Shown here: in pieces, positions 47,710 through 57,650 of the stretch | Numbering within the stretch: the first letter of the stretch is position 1 | How the letters are laid out: the number at the start of each line of letters is the position of its first letter | Assembly: GCA_965153355.1 (NCBI GenBank) | Contig: OZ231126.1 | Location: 81,716,001 to 81,780,000, forward strand | Direction of reading: 5' to 3' | DNA: 64,000 nt | From: Flaccisagitta enflata | Taxonomy: Eukaryota > Chaetognatha > Sagittoidea > Aphragmophora | Notes under the pieces: model-generated | What the model was told of the DNA's origin: nothing | Seen by the model: the letters and a program-made list of their open reading frames with translations, nothing else | Database searches by the model: none | Made by a program: the position numbers and the translations under genes

Positions 47710-48700
47710 GTAAGCTATTGTCATTGACGTCGACAATTGGATATAGAAAATTGGAGACTGATATATAGTCGGATATTGACAATGACATTGAGAATTTGAC
47801 ATTGGGATTGACGCTGACATGAACAATAAATAATGCAAATCGTTATGAATTGAGAACAGCTTTACGATGAATATATAATATTGAATATATAAGATTTTGA
47901 CAATCAAAAGAGGTGTAGCTTAATTCTAATGCATCGCAAATTATTGTGACGTTGTTCTCTATTCTCATCAATGATTCTGTTACGTTCCAATCTATTTTAA
48001 AAGTCGCCATTCGGAAGGTTTAGGTCATGGGTGGTAATAGTTGTGATAGGCCTATGACTCATAGTATGAGCTTGATAGGTGGTGGATTAGGCCCAGTGTG
48101 ATGGTGGAAGGTGGTGGTTATAGGTTGATATGGTTGAGATAGGCCTACGAGTTTGATAGGTGGTGGATTAGGCCCAGTGTGCGCAGCTGTCCAACCATGT
48201 GACTTAGCGACTTGAGAGGAATGGACCGTTGGCAGCTATGGACGCCTCATTTGTGACTTTTGGAAACAACAAATAAAAATTGGCACATTACGGACTTTGA
48301 CAAGTGGAACAATGGGCGAGTTGTCTTCCTTTTAAGGAAATTGACGTCAGTGAGTGCCATTGACACATTATTCTAAAACGCGCTTCTAGGTTCTGTTTGA
48401 CACTGTCTAGAAATGGCCACTCAGTCTCAGACGCATCTGTCTACGCCAAAGCAATCACGCTAAAAATAGCTTCTTTTTTCAATTCTTTTGTTTTCTGTCT
48501 CCTTTTCCTCCCATCTCATTTCGCCTCTGAGCGTTAGTTTTCTCTCTCGATAGAAAGAGGAGATATTTGTTGTTTACTGATAGCGTCGATAAGCATCGGT
48601 GCGTTTTGGTCGCGTGCTACGCTTTGTCGGTCTGTCCATCATACAATGCCATGGTGCAGGAACAATCAGGGCGCGTCATTACCCAGTCGGGGTCAATTTC
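47710..48700. other. Integrin intron 8, unassigned part
   Basis: Contains GAGTTTGATAGGTGGTGGAT twice (about 48070 and 48150), the exon 8 end duplicate at 48334 and a family A-like fragment at 48605-48640 (TTTTGGTCGCGTGCTACGCT). No other gene seen. Confidence 0.5.
48334..48365 (+). repeat. Partial duplicate of the 3' end of integrin exon 8
   Basis: AAGGAAATTGACGT and the following bases repeat the exon 8 end and donor (47698 onward), with about 24 of 32 positions matching in the same spacing, 635 bp downstream in the intron. The donor-like GT is kept (GTCAGT). No matching acceptor was seen, so use in splicing is unlikely. Confidence 0.6.
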
Positions 48701-48821
48701 TAGTCGCGGACTCGCCTTGTCCATTCGTGGTCTGTCGGTATATCCGTTGGTTTGTCGGTCCGTCGGTCTCTTTGTCGGTAATGCACAATTGAAAATGTGA
48801 AAATACAAGCGGTGGGGATTG

Positions 48822-48912
<91 letters not shown>

Positions 48913-49000
48913 TGTCTGAGTGAAGGTGGAGATAGTGGGGGGGGGGTTGCTCACCTCCAGCTCACCCGCACGCGACGATATTGTAACCCTGCGTTACTTG
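48700..49000 (+). mobile_element. Family C element with (TG)n core, beside exon 9
   Basis: CTAGTCGCGGACTCGCC at the left, GTCGGTCC units, AATTGAAAATGTGAAAATAC, a pure (GT)n tract, then ACCCGCACGCGACGATATTG and TAACCCTGCGTTACTTG at the right. Integrin exon 9 starts 12 bp later. Confidence 0.72.
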
Positions 49001-49012
49001 TCTCTTGATCAG

Positions 49013-49132
49013 GGATCTCGGACGGGTAAATTGGCCGGAGATTCTTCGAATATCGTCGAACTTGTCAGAGACAATTACCGCAAAATCACCTCCGAAGTCA
49101 AAATGACGGCAGCCTCATCAGATGACGTAGAG
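49013..49132 (+). CDS. Integrin beta subunit, exon 9 (end of I-like domain)
   Basis: Acceptor CTCTTGATCAG, donor GTAAAT, phase 0 at both ends, 40 codons. It encodes KLAGDSSNIVELVRDNYRKI and SEVKMTAASSDDVE, equivalent to the L..DSSNI..L...Y..I.SEV helix that closes the I-like domain before the hybrid domain resumes. The preceding 300 bp belong to a repeat element ending about 12 bp before the exon. Confidence 0.92.
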
Positions 49133-49159
49133 GTAAATGTTGTTGTTTGTTTGTTTGTT

Positions 49160-49310
49160 TTTTGTTGTTGTTGTTGTTGTTGTTGTTGTGTTGTTGTTGT
49201 TGTTGTTGTTGTTGTTATTGATGTTGATGTCGATGTTGTTGTTGTTGTTGTTGTTGTTGATGTCGATGTTGATGTTGTTAATGTTATTGTTGTTTTTCAT
49301 GTTGTTCTTG
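49160..49310. repeat. (GTT)n microsatellite
   Basis: TTG/GATGTT tract starting shortly after the exon 9 donor. Confidence 0.95.
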
Positions 49311-49403
49311 TTGACTTGTTGTTTCGTCCGAGGTAACTCTTGTTGTCACGGTTGTTTGTCCTTCCATAGTGCTCGAGTTAAAAGAGTCAAAACCGCCGTC
49401 GTT

Positions 49404-49408
<5 letters not shown>

Positions 49409-49468
<60 letters not shown>
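49409..49468. repeat. (CT)n tract forming the exon 10 polypyrimidine tract
   Basis: A 60-bp CT run ends about 27 bp before exon 10 and continues as CTGCTCTCTGCCTTTCATTT, so it probably acts as an extended polypyrimidine tract. Confidence 0.85.
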
Positions 49469-49469
<1 letters not shown>

Positions 49470-49495
49470 TCTCTGCTCTCTGCCTTTCATTTCAG

Positions 49496-49672
49496 GTGAA
49501 GTTCATGAGCACATGCGCGGGTAACCACGAGTTGCGCGAAACCTCGGCTTGTGAAAACATCGGCATTAACGAAACCGTCGAGTTTGAAATCGTTGTTAAC
49601 GCGGAAAATTGTCCTAAAAAACCGACGCAGACCATCGAAATTAAACCTGTCGGTCTCGATGAGACGCTTACG
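49496..49672 (+). CDS. Integrin beta subunit, exon 10 (hybrid domain)
   Basis: Acceptor CATTTCAG after a long (CT)n tract, donor GTGAGG, phase 0 at both ends, 59 codons. It encodes the second part of the hybrid domain (VKFMSTCAGN, then ETVEFEIVVNAENCP and TIEIKPVGLDETLT). The two hybrid-domain cysteines and the F-I-V strand pattern match integrin beta chains. Confidence 0.9.
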
Positions 49673-49689
49673 GTGAGGGGAATGGGGAA

Positions 49690-49691
49690 GG

Positions 49692-49734
<43 letters not shown>

Positions 49735-49806
49735 GGTGGTGGTGGTGGTGGTGGTGGTGGTGGTGGTGGTGGTGGTGGTGGTGGTGGTGGTGGTGGTGGT
49801 GGTGGT
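49690..49806. repeat. (GTT)n/(GGT)n microsatellite after exon 10
   Basis: TTG tract changing to TGG, beginning 18 bp after the exon 10 donor. Confidence 0.95.
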
Positions 49807-49809
49807 TGC

Positions 49810-50859
49810 TGCTGCCGGTCCAGGGTTGTTTTTAGAGCTGAGCGCAGCATCGCGGCTCGTGAGAGATTGAGATCTCGTAGTCTCGTAAGAATAATGAATT
49901 AGGATAAAAAGATGTTTAGAATGGGGGAAATGATCATCTTCAAGAAAAGTTGACTGTTTCAAAATTTAATAACAACCAGGAAAAAAAATAGCGTGGTTGG
50001 TAGCAAATTAAGGAGATCTAATTGCTAATTTGCATAATTTGATCTTAAGATTTCCGTGTATTGAAATATCAGACATTTTAGCAACAGTCAATTAGAATTG
50101 AAGCTCCGCATTGATATAAAGCACTCACTGGAAGGAGAAGATAAATGGAACATTTTCCGCATCTAAAAGGATGCAGTTTGGTGCTGAATGCTTTGACGAT
50201 TATAATTAAGAAAAAATCCTGATGTCAGCAAAATCTTCCGAATTGTCTTTCCTGTAGTACATCGGTCGAGATGTCGGCTATGTCAGCTGGATGGACGTCT
50301 CCGCCTGAGGGTTGTGCCACGTATGAAAATGAGCGCTGCTGAGAGAGCTTAGAAATGGGGTTTTACTTTGCATCTTTTATAAATTTCTGAAAAAATTAAT
50401 ATTTAGTTTAATCGGAAAGCCTAAAACAATTTTTCTTAGAAGGGACAACAACTTAACAATTACCTTCTTCTATTCTTCATCAGTCATCAATATATAAGCA
50501 AATGATTTCTTTGTAATTGAGCAAATGAAATTGTTACGTTGAGGAAATCGAATATAAGAAACGCGCCGATATCAAAATTCTGGTATTCTGGTATGGTATT
50601 CTGGCATGGGCTGGTCCCATCATGAAAGCGTGACGGACTGTGTTTCAGTTGGCCGAACGTGCACATCATGCTGCCACTCGGCTGGCAAAGCCCACTCTAC
50701 CCTGGGCGGATGGAGCATGATAGAGATGTAACTGTTTAAGGGATATTGTCAAATTGACGCTGTTCGAAATATTTGAATGTGAATGTGAATGTGTCCGTGC
50801 GAGTTAAACTCAGTTAATCCTCGCATTGACGAATTTCTGTTACTGCCAATATATATGAA
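49810..50859. other. Integrin intron 10, unassigned part
   Basis: About 1 kb of unique sequence. No supported gene, RNA or repeat family. Confidence 0.45.
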
Positions 50860-51080
50860 AAACAAGGCCGCATACACGGCTACCCTAGTCGCGTGCGGGT
50901 GGGCAGGGGCCATATTTGAGGTCATCAGAGCATTTGGGCAGGAGCACTCGGGCCAAAGACCGCAAAAAAATAAAAAAAGTAAAGTTTGACGGACGGACGG
51001 ACGGACGGACGGACGGACGGACGGACGGACGGACGGACGGACATATCGGGGTGTAGAGTCGCGTAGCACGCGACTAAAAA
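50860..51080 (-). mobile_element. Family A element
   Basis: AACAAGGCCGCATACACGGC, GTGCGGGTGGGCAGGGGCCA, a perfect (GGAC)n core, GTAGAGTCGCGTAGCACGCG and ACTAAAAA. It closely resembles 43764-43969. Confidence 0.88.
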
Positions 51081-51422
51081 GAAGAAATAACACGGTAGTG
51101 ATTTCTCATATGTTAGAAAACGGATTTCCGTTGCTCTTTCTTAAGTCTGTTATAGCGGGATGAAACTGAACTTGAATTCGCGCCGTTGTGTTTTTACTCA
51201 ACAATAATATTTGCGAGCTGCGTCGTGTTGCCACAAGTCCTCAACAGTCACTGGCTTAACCATTGACAGCTTAAAACTATTATTTCTATCGATAAGTAGG
51301 TTTATCAACCAGTGATAGGCCGCTTTGTTAAAATGATCAATGTTAGATTGAAGGTTGGTCCTCCTCGACATGAAAACAGCTAGATTCTAATTCTACCAAT
51401 TTCATGAACGAGTTTGTTATGA

Positions 51423-51475
51423 AGGGGTTTACCAATAAGGGCGGCTAATCGCCGTAGGAAAAAAGTCGTAAATGC
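51423..51475 (-). repeat. Inverted-repeat partner of 44041-44090
   Basis: TTTACCAATAAGGGCGGCTA, then ATCGCCG and AAAAAAGTCGTAAAT, the reverse complement of 44041-44090 with few changes. Integrin exons 6-10 lie between the two. Confidence 0.7.
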
Positions 51476-51509
51476 TGCTGCAGAAAATGAGAGAGAAAAA
51501 GAGCGTGAG

Positions 51510-51512
<3 letters not shown>

Positions 51513-51605
<93 letters not shown>

Positions 51606-51612
51606 GACAGAC

Positions 51613-51680
<68 letters not shown>
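51513..51680. repeat. (GA)n and (GACA)n microsatellite
   Basis: GA run, GACA run, GA run, immediately after the inverted-repeat unit at 51423-51475. Confidence 0.95.
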
Positions 51681-51684
<4 letters not shown>

Positions 51685-51748
51685 CAATTAACTCGATTCC
51701 GCGTTTTGGGGAAAAGTGCGAAAAATGCGAAAAAATAAAAAAAGATTT

Positions 51749-51924
51749 AAACAAGGCCGGATACACGGCCAATACCAGTCGCGGACGGTTGGGCAGGGGC
51801 GGAAATTCGTGTTTTCACACTTTCCAACTCGATCACCACGGACCGACCAACCAACCGACCGACGGACGGACAGACCGACGGACGGACAAAGCCTCTTATA
51901 GAGTCGCTAGTCCGCGACTAAAAA
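51749..51924 (-). mobile_element. Family A element
   Basis: AACAAGGCCGGATACACGGC, CGGACGGTTGGGCAGGGGCG, a (GACC)/(GGAC) core, CTCTTATAGAGTCGCTAGTC and CGCGACTAAAA. Confidence 0.88.
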
Positions 51925-51926
51925 TC

Positions 51927-52165
51927 ATAGCTCCAAAACTATCGATCGCACAGAATTCTGCTTGGCGTCATCTGAAAGAGGAGATTTAGCTATTTCTTAG
52001 CTATTATTTTCATGCGTAGTCCCGTTCTGCCCCCAAAATGCACCAACTTCCCTAAACGCCTCATAAAACAAATGGAAATCCGTTTTTCTCTGCAGGACTC
52101 AAAAAGACCGAATGGACTTCGTCTCTTCGACTTTTTTCCAAATCAGATCATAGACTAAAGTTTAA
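51927..52165 (-). repeat. Repeat E, diverged inverted copy
   Basis: CTCCAAAACTATCGATCG, TTGGCGTCATCTGAAAGAGG and CTTCGACTTTTTTCC are the reverse complement of repeat E with many changes. It adjoins a family A element at 51749-51924. Confidence 0.6.
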
Positions 52166-52447
52166 GGCTGCTTTCGGGAAATGGTGGGTCAATTATATCA
52201 ATCACACTCTCACCTTGCAATATTGATTTTACGAGGATATCAGAATAGTGATAAAACTTGTCCTAGAATTATTAGGCATTTTTTTCTAACTAGATGATAA
52301 GGCTAGAAAAAAGCACTAAATCACTGTGTGAATATGATTCATATAATGAGCCCAACATTTCTATCAATCAGCCTCGATTGCAATCACATCACTTTGTTCA
52401 TTAACTGCCCATTTGCCACTTCAACAAATCTCTTTGTCTCCAATCAG

Positions 52448-52610
52448 ATAAAACTGGAGACGATTTGCGAGTGCGAATGCGAAAGCAAAGAGAAAGAAGA
52501 GCGCAACTCGCCCAAATGCTCCGGAGGCAACGGCACCTTTGAGTGCGGACAATGCACTTGCAACAAAGGAAGATATGGCAAACTCTGCGAGTGCTCCACA
52601 ACCGAAGCAG
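52448..52610 (+). CDS. Integrin beta subunit, exon 11 (PSI/hybrid exit and I-EGF1)
   Basis: Acceptor CTCCAATCAG, donor GTCAGT, phases 0 in and 1 out. It encodes ETICECECE, then [27 protein letters not shown], the first cysteine-rich I-EGF module of the stalk. The last 63 coding bases plus donor are repeated in tandem five more times downstream (separate entry). Confidence 0.92.
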
Positions 52611-53059
52611 GTCAGTTGATCAAGGACTTATGATGTGACAATGCACTTGCAACAAAGGAAGATACGGCAAACTTTGCGAGTGCTCCACAACCGAAGCAGG
52701 TCAGTTGATCAAGGACTTATGATGTGACAATGCACTTGCAACAAAGGAAGATACGGCAAACTTTGCGAGTGCTCCACAACCGAAGCAGGTCAGTTGATCA
52801 AGGACGTTTGATGTGACAATGCACTTGCAACAAAGGAAGATACGGCAAACTCTGCGAGTGCTCCACAACCGAAGCAGGTCAGTTGATCAAGGACGTTTAA
52901 TGTGACAATGCACTTGCAACAAAGGAAGATATGGCAAACTCTGCGAGTGCTCCACAACCGAAGCAGGTCAGTTGATCAAGATCTTATGATGTGACAATGC
53001 TCTTGCAACAAAGGAAGATACGGCAAACTCTGCGAGTGCTCCACAACCGAAGCAGGTAT
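52548..53059 (+). repeat. Six 89-bp tandem copies of the exon 11 end with its splice donor
   Basis: Copies start at 52548 (inside exon 11), 52637, 52726, 52815, 52904 and 52993, exactly 89 bp apart. Each holds the coding segment [22 protein letters not shown], a donor and about 26 bp of intron. Five copies keep the donor GTCAGT and the last has GTATGC. Copies differ by only a few bases, so the array is young or homogenised. Reading through copy 1 meets a stop (TTATGA) soon after the donor. No polypyrimidine tract or convincing acceptor precedes the extra copies. Confidence 0.95.
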
Positions 53060-53069
53060 GCTTGGTTTA

Positions 53070-53200
53070 GGTCAAGATAAGCAAAGCCAAGTAGGCTAAG
53101 TAGGTGCGCCATGTCAAACGTTTACGGTACCAACTGACCAACCTACCGAACAACCGATCCACGGGCACAGCCAGTTATAGAGGTGCTTTGGTGCACCTAA
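53070..53200 (-). mobile_element. Family D element
   Basis: GCAAAGCCAAGTAGGCTAAG, GTAGGTGCGCCATGTC, a core of (CAACCGACC)-like units and AGAGGTGCTTTGGTGCACCT. The palindromic end AGGTGC...GCACCT parallels the AGTCGC...GCGACT of family A. Confidence 0.55.
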
Positions 53201-53224
53201 AAGCAATTAAGTTTTATAAAACTC

Positions 53225-53385
53225 TTAATGGTGTTGTGTAGTGGGTCTGTGTTGTGGGTTTGTGCCGTGGGCATGTGTGGCGAGCCTGTGTTATGGGCTA
53301 GCATGGTGGCTTTGTGTTATGGGCTTGCGTTTTGGGCTTGCATTATAGACTTGCGTTATGGGCTTGTGTTGTTGGCTGTAGGCTG
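53225..53385. repeat. GTGTTATGGGCTTGC minisatellite
   Basis: About ten diverged 15-bp units (GTGTTATGGGCTTGC, GTGCCGTGGGCATGT). Confidence 0.8.
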
Positions 53386-53389
53386 CTCC

Positions 53390-54288
53390 TTCTACCTCGA
53401 GTTCATGTTCACTCACGAGTTTTCCTGGTTTTCGTTCGTCGACCGCAAAACTGGGTGCAGTCGCGATTTCTAATAAATTTCGAAATTTGCTGGCAGATGG
53501 TTTCCATTATCGATTCGAAATTTCGAGTCTCGAGAAATCTCGAGGCAAATTTCTTCGACCTGAGCAATTCATAAAGACAGTCCATCTTTTATTAAACAGC
53601 AAGACAGGGCTTTTATAGACAAGTAGCACAACTACATCCTACAATGCCCTTTTCCGTATAGCACCAAAACCATTTATTTCACTCTGACTTGAAAAATGAC
53701 TGTATTACACAAGTCAAAACTAGCCCTTCATAAGGAGTATGGCCGAGGCCCTGTTAGTTGATTGATACAGCTGTACTCCAATTCTCTTTCTTTATATTTT
53801 CTACATCCTTTAGACTGAAGGAGGCCTCATAACTGAATTCAATACCCGCTCATTTCCTTGTTTATACTTGAAGGATAACGAGGCAACGACATTTTTCCTG
53901 GTTAAAATCAGCACCCGCCATAACGAACCCTAGCTGAACAGATATCCACCTAAAAAGATTTAAAATCTAGCCCTCTTCATGTTATTTCTTATATTGGCAA
54001 TAATAGTCATCCCCCAGCAGTGCAGTGGTCATATAAAGTTACAACAGGCTACACTGGATCCAAGAATAAGGAAAATCCGCCTGTAATGGACATTGCACCC
54101 CGTAATCTGTGTTGAGATTAAACCCCCGGGGTTGCTTGGGGTTGAACTCCGAGTCAACCCCAACCAAGCCAAGCTCTGGGTTTGCTCGGGGTTGCTTGGG
54201 GTTTGTTCGGAGTTGCATTGTGTGAAACACTGACTACAATATGAACAATAACAACAGTATTTCACTACATGACGAACAATAACATCAT
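53390..54288. other. Integrin intron 11, unassigned part
   Basis: No gene seen. A short GGTTGCTTGGGGTT repeat lies near 54130-54210. Confidence 0.45.
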
Positions 54289-54290
54289 TA

Positions 54291-55062
54291 CAAGGTGTCC
54301 CAAGTCAGTTGCAACATAAAGAATCGACATATCTCTGCTTCTAGGTCCTCAAATCAATTTCTGAAAAAAAGATCTAAAAAGATCTAGGTCTGCACTTTTT
54401 ATATGCAAAATTTCATGATAATCGGACAATTTGTTTAGGGGCCACATTTTTTTGAAATACACTAGTGATTTCTGATCATATCTTTTCTTAGTCTTTTTCT
54501 TTTTGCTGTACTTGGCAGTAGCTGTCTTTAATTGCTTGTCATTTTTCAACCAATTGAGCTAAAACCCTGCAATTGGTCTCAAATGGCGAATAAATTGTCA
54601 TAGATTTTCAATCACCAAAAGAATTTGACAATTTTCCATGATTTAATAAATTTTCATTGGTTTTTTTCCAGATTTTCACTTTTGATTTTGATAATGTTTG
54701 ACCAAAATCATCCATAAAGTCATAAATTGTCAAAATTTTCCAAGATTTCTATGCAGATGTACAATCTATGTACAATTATCTTTCATTTGAGACCAATCCC
54801 AGGTTTCTGGATCAATTTGTCATTATGTGGCAGAGAGTTAAAGTCAGCTTCTTTCAAATACAGCTATAAAAAGATAATTTTCCACCTAATGTTACCACTC
54901 ATTTGATGTTCTTCTGACCCGCAACTATCCAATACTAAAAGTTTGGTATGACAAAAAGTGCAGACCTAGAACTTCGTAGATCTTTTTTTCAGAAATCAAT
55001 TTGAGTTCCTAGAAGCAGAGATATGTCGATTCTTTATGTTGCAACTGACTTGGGACACCCTG
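54291..55062. mobile_element. CAGGGTG MITE, copy 2
   Basis: Begins CAAGGTGTCCCAAGTCAGTT and ends with the complement (GACTTGGGACACCCTG), TA on both sides (54289-54290, 55063-55064). TIRs extend about 80 bp and include AACATAAAGAATCGA shared with copy 1. It lies in the integrin intron directly before exon 12. Confidence 0.9.
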
Positions 55063-55102
55063 TAGATTCTTATATCTATTTCCCACTTATTTCTTCATCC
55101 AG

Positions 55103-55212
55103 ACTTGAAAGATTACGAGGCTTCATGTCGGAAAGACAACGAAACCGTCGTCTGCTCGGGAAAAGGCAAATGTGTTTGCGGAGAATGCCAATGCTTCAGG
55201 AGACCCAACAAA
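55103..55212 (+). CDS. Integrin beta subunit, exon 12 (I-EGF1/2)
   Basis: Acceptor TTCTTCATCCAG, donor GTATGT, phases 1 in and 0 out. It encodes DLKDYEASCRKDNETVVCSG then GKCVCGECQCFRRPNK, equivalent to the CRK-N...CS..G.CVCG.C.C stretch of integrin stalks. The exon starts only 38 bp after the TA duplicate of a MITE (54291-55062). Confidence 0.92.
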
Positions 55213-55815
55213 GTATGTTCAGAAAAAAGTAGTCAATGATAAACAGACCGACCTACCGTCCGATTGACCGACCAGCATTACAACTTCAAGTGCATGCGAC
55301 GAAATTGAAAGAATCTTGAAAATTGGAATGATTTACCCTTTTTATTTGAAAGAAAAATGTGCATAAGCCTACACGCGGAATGAATTGTAAACCGGTTTGT
55401 ATATTTGATTCATTTTGTCTCATCTAATTTGTAATCAAAATTGAGTAATATTCTGGTAATAATGGAAAGGTTTTTTTTTCCTTTTGTTGACTATGCGATG
55501 ACAACGATTATTCCGCAATTAAGTTAATGATCGAAATGATCAAACAGCTTGTCAAATGAGCCCGTGGTTATGTCAAACTGTCAGTCTACGTTTATAATTA
55601 TGATCAGATGACGAATGTGATAAGCTCAAGCGGAAGTGAAGCAGGGTTTTAACTTAAAATTCCTTCCTAAATGAAAAGGCTTTAGAGTTTGATATCGTGA
55701 TTCGTGAAACTAATTTTTTTTTATGAATTATTGATGCACTTTTGGTTGAGACACCCGACAACAGATGAAAATATTTAGTTGACTGCAATCTTTTTTTTTT
55801 TTTTGCTTAATTGTC
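55213..55815. other. Integrin intron 12, unassigned part
   Basis: AT-rich unique sequence between exon 12 and a family A element. Nothing recognised. Confidence 0.45.
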
Positions 55816-56536
55816 TGTTTTTAGTTGCGGACACGCAACTCTATAAGAGCCTTTGTCCGTCCGTCCGTCGGTCCATCGGTGCGCAATATAGTTTGAGGGA
55901 AAATAACTGGACCCGTTTTTGGTTGTTGGACCCATTTTTTTTATCTTATTTTCATTGATTGGACCCATTTTTATTAGTCAGAGGACCCGTTTTTTAGAGA
56001 CGTCGAGACTTAGAAAATAAAAAACGGGTCCACTGACTGACAAAAACAGGTACGTTCACCAAAAACAGGTCCACAATCAATAGGTTATAATAGGAATATG
56101 CCGTAAAGTCATTTTTTAAGAAGCAATTTTCCTCATCACTGTATTGGTCTCACTATGCAGTGGTGAGTTATTCTCATGTATGATATTGAACAAAGCTCCT
56201 CTTTTTTCCACCAAGAGGACCCGTTCTGACTATAATAAAAAGGTGAATGGACCTGTTTTTTTTTTTCAGTCAGAGGACCCATTTTTCATGGACGTGGACC
56301 CGTTTTTTGCACTTATGGGACCCGTTTTTCACACTCATAGGACTCATCAAGTGAACCCATTTTTGACAGTCAGGGGACCCGTTTTTACGGGTCCCTAATG
56401 TAAAAACAGGTCCTACAACCAAAAAATGGGACCCGTTTTTATCTATTGAGAAAACAAGTTTAAACACAAATTTACGCCCCTGCCCACCCGCCCGCTATTG
56501 GTATGGCCGTGTATCCGTCACTATCCGGCCTTGTTC
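55816..56536 (+). mobile_element. Family A element carrying a GGACCCGTTTTT minisatellite
   Basis: TTTTTAGTTGCGGACACGCA, CTATAAGAGCCTTTGTCCGT at the left; ACGCCCCTGCCCACCCGCCC and GTGTATCCGTCACTATCCGG at the right. The 500 bp between hold many copies, in both orientations, of TGGACCCGTTTTT-like units interspersed with AT-rich sequence. Confidence 0.72.
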
Positions 56537-56747
56537 CTAAAATCAACGCAACGGGCGCTTAGAAGATCGAAAAATGATTTTTCCCCATATAAGCGTCCCT
56601 TCAAACATGGATGGAAGAGAATAAAATAATGAAAAATCATCGCAGAGTTATGAATGATATAACTGAAGCAAAAAAAAAAAACGTCTGTTGAAAGAATCAT
56701 TCCAGTACAGACTAGTCACCCCCTTTCCCTCATATCCCACTTGCCAG

Positions 56748-56977
56748 AACGAAGTCGTCAGCGGCCCATTTTGCGAATGCGAGAATTTCAGCTGCGATCG
56801 ATACAAAGGCCAGCTATGCGGCGGAACCGAACGTGGCATCTGCGAGTGCGGCAAATGCACCTGCAAACCGGGATTCACCGGAGACGACTGCGGATGCGCG
56901 ACGTCCAACGACACCTGCATCGCATCCAACGGAGAACTGTGCAACAATCAAGGACAATGCATCTGCGGAACATGCCG
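56748..56977 (+). CDS. Integrin beta subunit, exon 13 (I-EGF2-3)
   Basis: Acceptor CCACTTGCCAG, donor GTAAGA, phases 0 in and 2 out. It encodes two cysteine-rich modules: GPFCECENFSCDRYKGQLCG, then CECGKCTCKPGFTGDDCGC, then DTCIASNGELCNNQGQCICG. Cysteine spacing follows the integrin EGF pattern throughout. The first unit of the exon 14 triplication starts across its end. Confidence 0.93.
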
Positions 56978-57369
56978 GTAAGAGGAAGAGAGAGTCTAAT
57001 TATCGCGGTCCCATATGTGAGGACTCTCCCACTTGCAGTTTTAATAAACTGCCCTACCTGTACAGACACCTGTGATTTACTAACGAGTATTCTTTATCTC
57101 CTCAGTTGTAACGCATCATCTAAATATCGTGATCCCACATGTGAGGACTGTCAATCTGCAAAGGCGGACTGTCTAACCTGCAAAGGCACTCATGACTCAC
57201 TCATGAAGACATATATGATTATTCTTCATCCCCTCAGTTGTAACGCTTCGTCTAATTATCGCGGTCCCACGTGTGAGGACTGTCCAACCTGCAAAGGCAC
57301 CTGCGATCTCTACAAAGACTGCGTCCAGTGTCGCGTTTTTGGAACTGGCGCGCTCTCCGAGGAAGAATG
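56973..57369 (+). repeat. Three 132-bp units made from integrin exon 14
   Basis: Unit 3 (from 57238) is the normal exon. Unit 2 (from 57106) has its own acceptor (CTCCTCAG) and an open frame that runs in phase through unit 3, adding 44 residues with five cysteines (CNASSKYRDPTCEDC, then CLTCKG). Unit 1 (about 56973-57105) is degenerate: it overlaps the exon 13 end, lacks the acceptor and contains stops. TGT of unit 2 (57107) and unit 3 (57239) are exactly 132 bp apart, so the frame is preserved. Confidence 0.9.
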
Positions 57370-57377
57370 CGCACAAA
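57238..57377 (+). CDS. Integrin beta subunit, exon 14 (I-EGF4 and stalk end)
   Basis: Acceptor ATCCCCTCAG, donor GTAAGT, phases 2 in and 1 out. With exon 13 it reads CRCNASSNYRGPTCEDCPTC, then GTCDLYKDCVQCRVFGTG, matching the C.C...F.G..CE.C..C...C....CVQCR.F region before the beta-tail domain. This is the last integrin exon found. The beta-tail, membrane helix and NPxY-type cytoplasmic tail were looked for on this strand to the window end without success. An alternative acceptor 132 bp upstream would extend this exon in frame (57106-57377). Confidence 0.9.
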
Positions 57378-57650
57378 GTAAGTCTTTCTAGTTAGCTAGA
57401 TGCGTCATGCGAATCGCTATAACTTCTGATGTTCGTCCGTCAATCTGTGACATTTTTATGAAAACCGCGAAAAAACGTTCAAATTCATCACCATCTCACA
57501 TTCAAGCCGGCAATTTATTTAAATTCTTTCAAAAAGGTAATTTCTTTAATCATGCATTCCCGTCGTATTGTTTTCCTACTCGGGCTTGTTTGCCCTCGCA
57601 CGTAAAAAACTTACATCCGTGGGTGTTTATGTGATGAACGCTTTATTCTT

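Noticed and set aside
53390-53600. Possible coding frame in intron 11 (FYLEFMFTHEFSWFSFVDRK)
   Set aside because: No in-phase splice sites with integrin exons and no family recognised.
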